Shown in pieces: positions 57,766-64,000 of a DNA stretch of 64,000 bases. The DNA comes from Epiperipatus broadwayi (taxonomy: Eukaryota; Onychophora; Udeonychophora; Euonychophora; Peripatidae), in the NCBI GenBank assembly GCA_028023455.1, contig JAQFVV010000113.1, forward strand, positions 64,001-128,000. Direction: 5' to 3'. Numbering within the stretch: the stretch's first letter is position 1; each line of letters opens with the position of its first letter. The translations under genes and the position numbers were made by a program. The notes beneath the pieces were generated by a model. It worked only from the letters and a program-made list of their open reading frames with translations. It made no database searches and was not told where the DNA came from.

Positions 57766-58420
57766 TCATTAACTCATGGCTAAATCATTATTTTAACTTA
57801 AACAAAGTTATAGATCACCACAAGTGGAAGGGTGAGGGTCATTTTTTTTATTATTATGAAACACATGCATACCATGGCCAATACACATTGTTTTTGTATA
57901 AGTAATTTATTCCATGTTTTGGGTTTAAAGTGTAAGATAGGGGAGAATTTCAGACCATTCCTTTCCCATTTATGAAACTATTTAAAATTTATTTATACGC
58001 TGGAATTTTAATTAATATCATTTATGTGTGTGTGTGTGTATTCTCTTCTTTATTCTGTAAATATTTATAGAATCATAGAGGGCTTAATAAATTTAACATC
58101 TAATTTCAAAATATGGCGTTGTGCTGTGTATTTGATAATGATATTATTGTTTGACCTTTTCTGTTAACGAAGCAACAAACCACCATCCCGAGATCATGAG
58201 TTGATTGAGCTAGTCAGGGATTAAACTTACCGGGATCGGGAATCATTCATTAGGCATTCACTTTTCTATTGATTTTATATATAATAAAAAAGAAAATATA
58301 AGACATTATAACTTTTTATTAATTACATGATCATATCCCTTGGGGAGGGGAGCAATCTCTTTCTTAAGGTGGCGCGCAAAGGTTGCAGTAAACGAACCTT
58401 TCAAAGGTATGATTATAGTA
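57766..58420. other. Flank right of the tandem hairpins
   Basis: A (GT)n microsatellite at 58025-58039, AATAAATTT possible poly(A) signal near 58087, CCCGAGATCATGAG and CCGGGATCGGG words, and GGGGAGGGGAG near 58340. No coding frame; may belong to the same host repeat as 53.8-54.57 kb. Confidence 0.35.
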
Positions 58421-60876
58421 ATGTATATTTTGGATGCCTTTGAATATTTCTTAATTGCTGCTCGATGTTAGAAAATGCATGTCATGCCAATGCATATAGA
58501 GACGCAGGCAGCGACCGTTACAGTATGTTTAATTATTATGATTGAGTATTTATATATAGATTGTAAATGTTACAGTTCCAAAGAAGATTTAGATAATTAA
58601 AATTATCAGCTATTTTTCAAGAATAGAAATAAAATATTGTATTGCTTTGTATAAAGTGCATAAAAATTGGATTAGTATTATCTGTTCATATTAAACCAAT
58701 TTATACTAAGAAATTTTTCAGTAACCTTATTAATATTGACAAAAATAACTATTTTGATATTAGTTTCCAAAATAAACTCACTAAAAATAGAAAATAGAAA
58801 AGTAGAACTTTCTTTTCAAGAGAATTTATAACTTGAAGAAAATTCTAAAACAAGACCAGTAAAAAAAAAAAAAAAATTTAAAAGAATAAAGAAATCCTTC
58901 AATTATTGTTAATGAAAATAATGTTTATTTTAATGAGCATCAAAACACCATTGTAACGAGGTCTTATGATCTGATAAAATAAAAATAATAAAACATTTCA
59001 TCAAAATATTGGTAAGTTACCTTTCCAATTCTACTGAAATGAGAAAGTGAAAAATTATCATACATTTGCATATGTTTTTAGATAATTCAAATTTTTTAAG
59101 GCCATTAAGTGATGATAACATTAATCTATATTTATAGTGATTATTTTTTATACTTTGAAAAATAGTTCTAAGATTAAACTTCTCTTGATGCTTTTAATAA
59201 TATTCCTTCAGCAAGCAAATTCAAAAAAGAAAGAAAAATACTTTAAGTAAGATGGACGAATTAAATCCATATTGGAGAGAAACCCTTTTTTATATCTGAC
59301 CTCCCAAAACATTTTTATTTTCTATTATTGATTCCAATGATGTTCAAACTAATGAATTCCTTCTTAAAAAAAATATTAATGTTAATATTGCTATTGATTT
59401 CATCTCATTACTTATTGCAAAAGATTTTTTTTCAGTATTTTACTAGAATGTGTGTTATCATAATAATTCAGAATACAGAATATAAATTTAAATAAAAGCA
59501 AACTATTCTATATATGGGAGGGCTTTAATCCTGTTTTTAGAGGAAGAATTATTTATATTCTTTTGCAATTTGATCTCTATGTTCTCAAAGACCCTAAAGG
59601 GAATTGATATAAGATCTGAATTGAAAAAAAATCAATAATTTATACTGAATCCACGCAATCAATAGTTTTGATATCAAACAAATTAATAAATGACATTCAT
59701 TATTTAATCTCATTGTTTAAATTTCTATGAACATTACACATCAGAGATAGAGAACAAGGATATACAAATATTACAGGTCAGGGAATACTTCTGTTGAATG
59801 TCTTTGTATTAAATGTTTAAAATGCAATTGTTTTGGCAGATTAAATCACATTTGTTTAAAAACAAAATCTCTCATAGTTCAAGTAGCATTTTGTATATCC
59901 AATAAAAAAAAACAAATTGAAAGTTAATATGTGAAACTAATCCATCACTTGATTTTGATAATATACTTGCATTCGGTATTTTCTACAAAAAAGGTGAGTC
60001 ACTTGATATTTCTTTTGAAAATTGGAAATCCCTTAATTTCTTTTTAATAAATCTTTTTTAAGTAATAACATAACTGAAGCAATCATCTTAAAAAAAAATA
60101 AGAAAACTTAAATCAACATCAAAAATTTTAAGAAGACGAATATGATCTTTTCAACCATAATTAATAACAACATTGTAAAAAACGCTTTATTGGTCAAAGT
60201 CCTAAATCTCAAATAAATACCGATGAGAATGAAAATAAGGGTTATAAAAAAGTAGATAGAAAAGATTTGGTAGCTTATAATAAATTAAAGTGGATGACTT
60301 GTTAGTTTGACACAATGGCAAAGGGGCACATTTTGGAGCTTAAGATTCATGGGTTATTGTCAGCTGTGTTATTTCCAGTTTTCAAACTTTTTATGAACCA
60401 AACCAATGAACCAGATTATTTTTTAAATATATAAATGGATATGAGATTTTTTGCAGAAAATAATTTTAATGATTTTTCATTATCAATGGATTATTGGCAA
60501 TTAAGGTTGAGAAAAAAACAAGTGAACAAAATAAATAGTATTTTTAACAATTGAGAATTTAAGAGATATGCTGTTTTTTTTTTTAAAAAATAATGGTTCA
60601 ATAACTGTGCTTAGGAAGAATAGCACCCCCTCTCCCCCCAAAAAAAATCCATAAGTCTTAAAAGATAAGTAAATTATTTAAATAAAAAATAAGCAATTTT
60701 TAAATATATTTAAAAGTTTGTAAATAATACATTTTTAATTTCAAAGAAATGTGCAATCACTTAGATTAAGTAGCCAGACATTAAGATAATTCAAAATAAC
60801 AATTATGGCTCTGGTGAAATTCTATAAATTAAAAAAAAATACGAAAATTACATTAAATAATATATGTGTATATTAC
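58421..60876. other. Intron next to exon A, nothing seen
   Basis: AT-rich, many homopolymers; no repeat or coding structure recognised. Confidence 0.5.
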
Positions 60877-60960
60877 CTCCTATAAAACTGTATTGATGTC
60901 TTCATTAATTTGAATGCAATCTCATAATAGGGCATGTTCTGGACATATTCTTTTTCTTGA
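60877..60960 (-). CDS. Internal coding exon A of an unrecognised minus-strand gene
   Basis: On the minus strand an acceptor (TTATTATTAG) precedes 84 nt of open reading frame, followed by a donor (GTAATA). One base completes an upstream codon, then come 27 codons, then two bases (phase 2). The peptide reads QEKEYVQNMPYY and then EIAFKLMKTSIQFYR, a helical-looking amphipathic stretch. The two leftover bases AG combine with the first base of the exon at 32.1 kb to give Ser, so the phase matches. The base composition is visibly richer in GC than the flanking intron. I do not recognise the family. The exon is read as real because open frame, splice signals and phase agree over four separate exons. 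No start codon or signal peptide is visible in the window. Confidence 0.72.
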
Positions 60961-61279
60961 CTAATAATAAATAAAAGATACATATAAATATTTATATCTG
61001 CATACCCACAATATATATATATGTGTGTGTGTGTGTAATAAAAAAACTCAACATTTATAAAAATTTATTATGTTAATATCATTAAATAAATAAATATTAT
61101 GCCCTAGTATCTTATAGTATGCGTAACTTTCACAACAACATTTTATATGATTAATTCCAGTTTAAAATTTTTGATATTATAAAAGAATAAAAACCATGCA
61201 TAAAGAATCATAGGATGTTTATTAGTATTAACAAATATAACACTTGATGACAGACAATTTTACCAGGAATTCATATCAA

Positions 61280-61625
61280 TTTTATTTAATTTATAGTTCT
61301 TTCAAACTTTATTGAGGAATTATACAATGGTTACATTGGTTTTACTTATTGTTACTATGGATTATACAGATTATTACAATGATTTATATGCATGTATTAT
61401 AGAGTTCTGTGGTGTTATGTTCAGGCGTAATCTTAGAGTACTTCTTCACTGGGTAGATCAACTAGGGCCCATGTGTTTTCTGCAATGTTAAGGTAGGCTG
61501 TGGAAAATTCTGTTTTGCGAGTTTTATTCAGCATATGATAGAAGGCTGTCTCAATGTTTGGGTATTCAGACTTGCTTATGACCAGCTTACATCGAAGAGA
61601 CCAGATTGTAAAGTTCACAAATGTT
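61280..61625 (-). pseudogene. Relic of a LINE C-terminus (probable)
   Basis: The minus strand encodes FTIWSLRCKLVISKSEYPNI and a tail ending STAYLNIAENTWALVDLP before a stop. It parallels the IWLSRCK end of the 18.4 kb frame. It lies 320 bp upstream, in gene order, of host exon A, so it is intronic. Confidence 0.42.
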
Positions 61626-61676
61626 GCCAGTCTAAGTTAATGAGATATTATTTTATATAGCGCTGTTTTTTATGTA

Positions 61677-62178
61677 ATAGTGATAGCGATTAAGCCAATG
61701 CACATGTGCTTTAAAGATGAATTATAAATGAATACTCTCGATTTTTCCAGACACAAGATATAGTATTTTAGAAAGAATGGAATGAATCCACCCATTCTTT
61801 CGACCCAAATGTTTATATATGGGCAAATCTTAAGCGTGTGGAAATGAGAGTGTGAAGGTGTTAAATGATCACTTTAAATTACATTTGTTATGTTTGAACG
61901 AATGACACTTGCAAAATCTTTACAATTTACGACACGTCATTCTTTAGTTGAAATTAAACATAAAAAATGTAATTTAAAGTGATCGTTTAACACCTTCACG
62001 CTCTCATTTCCATACGCTTAAGATTTGCCCATACATAAACATTTGAGTTGAAAGAATGGGTGGATTCATTCCATTCTTTCTAAAATACTATATCTTGTGT
62101 CTGGAAAAATCGAGAGTATTCATTTATAATTTATCTTTAAAGCACATGTGCACTGGCTTAATCGCTAATATCACTATT
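61677..62178. repeat. Large inverted-repeat (foldback) element
   Basis: Arms of about 230 bp (61677-61910 and 61936-62178) are near-perfect reverse complements, with a 25-bp spacer. Ends read AATAGTGATAGCGATTAAGC and its complement. No ORF and no hammerhead core. Internal GAGAGTGTGAAGGTGTTAAA resembles the 34.9 kb insert. Confidence 0.88.
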
Positions 62179-64000
62179 AATCTATAGTTGTGAAGTAAAG
62201 TTGGATTTCAACTGTGGGATGAAAAAATGCTGTTATTAGTAATATATCACATGATTATCAATTTAGTGAATAAACATAGATTTTTATTATAAATATAAAT
62301 CTATTAAGAGTTTTTTATTTATAGTTTTTATTAAAAACAAGAGAAAAGATGGAATATATTTTTTTCTTGAAATACTAGACTTATAGAAGCATGTGTTTCA
62401 GTATTGGTAAGAGATTCTTAATTTAGAATATACACTTCCTCAGTAATATAAACCAGGATATGTAAAAAAATTTCAATAATGACAGAAAAAACACATTCTA
62501 CAGTAATGTAAGATGAGACACAAATCAAAAGTTATTACTAATTCAAATTATTGATTTCATTTTTCAAAGTTCTCTATAGTTAGATTTGCTTTATTATTCT
62601 CAAATATCAGTGAATTATTTTTTAAAATTTTATTACTTTAAATTTGACTAAACTTTATCCTATGATATATATTTTAATTAATTAAAAGAAATCTTATAGT
62701 TTAAAATTTATCCAAACATTTAATCTGAATATACTTTTTATTAATGTGCCATCTATAAAGTAATGTATATTTAAAACTAATATTCACCCTTACTTCCATA
62801 AACAATCACTAAAAAAAGTATTGTCAAGTCAAAATAGTTATTTTGGGAATAATTTGCATTTTTTTGAAGTTTATGAAGACAGAAATGAATATTAACATCA
62901 TGAATTTAAAAAAAATAAAAGTAGTAAAATTAATTGAAAATTATGATGATTGGTGAAGCTGGTTTCTTTGTTACTTAATCTCAAACCCATTCTCTTATTT
63001 CTTCTTCCCACATTGTAAAGCACATGCTTAGCAACGCATCTGTCACAGGTTTCGCTTTTACTTTTCTCAGCATTATGAGCATATGAATGTGGACTAAATA
63101 GTGTCAGGTATATATAACCAACATCTAAATTAATTATTTCATTCCTTTTCAATCCCATCATTGCATTATTTATTTAAATTTGAAATAACAGGAACTACAG
63201 TAATTACAATTATTTTGCTAATACAAAGGATACTGAATGCTAAAGAGTCTGGAAATAAAAAAAAGGGGTCAGGATATACTGGTGTAGACAATAAATGGAT
63301 AGATGAATCTACAATAGAAGTTACTGGATAACCATATTTTCTGGAATTGATATTAGTTTGTTTATGTGTCATCCAGTACTAAGGATTACATTTTTTTGTT
63401 CTAAGGTAAATTACTATGTTATGATTAATAGCAGACTATAAATTTGAAGTTTGTCTCCTTATAAATCTGCATTTGCTATTTCAGTAATATCGTGCATAGA
63501 AATTATATTAAATAACTGGTGACAGATTGATAACCATCAATTATAATGTTTGTATTTTATTTAATCCTAGAACAGGAGTCTGTTTTGTCAGCTATGTTTT
63601 TACATGGATATTGATGCCAGGAATTTTTAATTGTCACTATTATTAATTTATTAATATTTCTAACAATTTTATAATAGAATCAGTTGTGTTTTTTTGTTTA
63701 TGCTTGAACTTAGATTATTAGCAGTGAAAGCAATTTTAACAACCAATAAATACCATCTCTATGACTCTTACTGTAAGACTTAATGAGAGATGCTAGATAA
63801 TAGTGCTTAATAAATCCTTGCCATATGGTCCTATACCAATATCTCCAGAATTTGAAACTTATGACTTTCATCAATGAGACACATTGGATCTTGGAACAGC
63901 TCACTTTAAGATCTAATATACCTTCCCTCTACGGACCACCATTTATCTCTCTAATAACTTATCAAGCTATTAACCCAAACTGAAAAAGATTTAAAGATTT
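62179..64000. other. Upstream intron or gene region, nothing confident
   Basis: A minus-strand frame at 62898-63161 reads SKSETCDRCVAKHVLYNVGR (one CxxC), GC-richer locally. It could be a LINE relic or a missed exon; splice signals are not convincing. Confidence 0.35.

Noticed and set aside
62898-63161. Possible extra exon with CDRC motif
   Set aside because: No convincing donor and acceptor in phase with exon A could be placed; kept only as a note.
1-64000. CRISPR array, bacterial operon or rRNA genes
   Set aside because: No regular short direct repeats with unique spacers, no ribosome-binding sites or packed ORFs, and no rRNA-like sequence; introns and LINEs show the DNA is eukaryotic.

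Overview
The window is eukaryotic, almost certainly animal, nuclear DNA. It is very AT-rich, has no operon-like gene packing, carries microsatellites, and is full of relics of non-LTR and LTR retrotransposons. The only host gene I can support lies on the minus strand. Four short exons with canonical splice sites (near 60.9, 32.1, 30.6 and 5.3 kb) join in perfect reading phase and imply introns of about 28.7, 1.4 and 25.2 kb. Both ends of the gene lie outside the window and I do not recognise the protein. Giant repeat-filled introns in an AT-rich genome suit several invertebrate groups (molluscs, chelicerates, flatworms and others). I cannot name the organism from the sequence.

The rest of the window is intronic or flanking repeat DNA. 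An RTE-type LINE appears five times: near complete at 54.6-57.4 kb, 3'-truncated with a nested insert at 34.6-36.8 kb, and 5'-truncated at 1.0, 16.9 and 39.2 kb. A second LINE family (FADD reverse transcriptase and a zinc-knuckle tail) lies at 49.3-50.5 kb, with three head-to-tail 3' ends at 41.9-43.3 kb. Two further LINE C-terminal relics lie at 18.4 and 61.4 kb. A gypsy-like LTR element that has lost pol lies at 9.5-12.9 kb. A second LTR-type relic, with a tRNA-Lys-like primer site, a gag-like coiled coil and a polypurine tract, lies at 25.4-27.5 kb. There are also a tRNA-headed SINE, two tiny tRNA-like retro-insertions, and many inverted-repeat (foldback) elements.

The most interesting content is a set of thirteen type-I hammerhead ribozyme motifs scattered over 48 kb in several diverged repeat families. 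At least six keep the full catalytic core (CTGANGA, stem II, GAAA, NUH cleavage triplet, complementary stem I). One element (19716-20426) is a direct tandem dimer with two hammerheads 393 nt apart and a perfect 12-bp target-site duplication, which is the architecture of a retrozyme that would release a 393-nt RNA able to circularise. Another (7210-7844) is a near-perfect inverted repeat with one intact hammerhead per arm, pointing outward, and 15-bp flanking repeats. Stem III in these ribozymes is often a short palindrome, which fits ribozymes that work as dimers.

Working model (inference): small non-coding hammerhead RNAs are mobilised in trans by LINE machinery. A local RTE copy and the tandem hammerhead dimer both have 12-bp target-site duplications. 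The inverted-repeat versions may be a distinct structural form of these elements.
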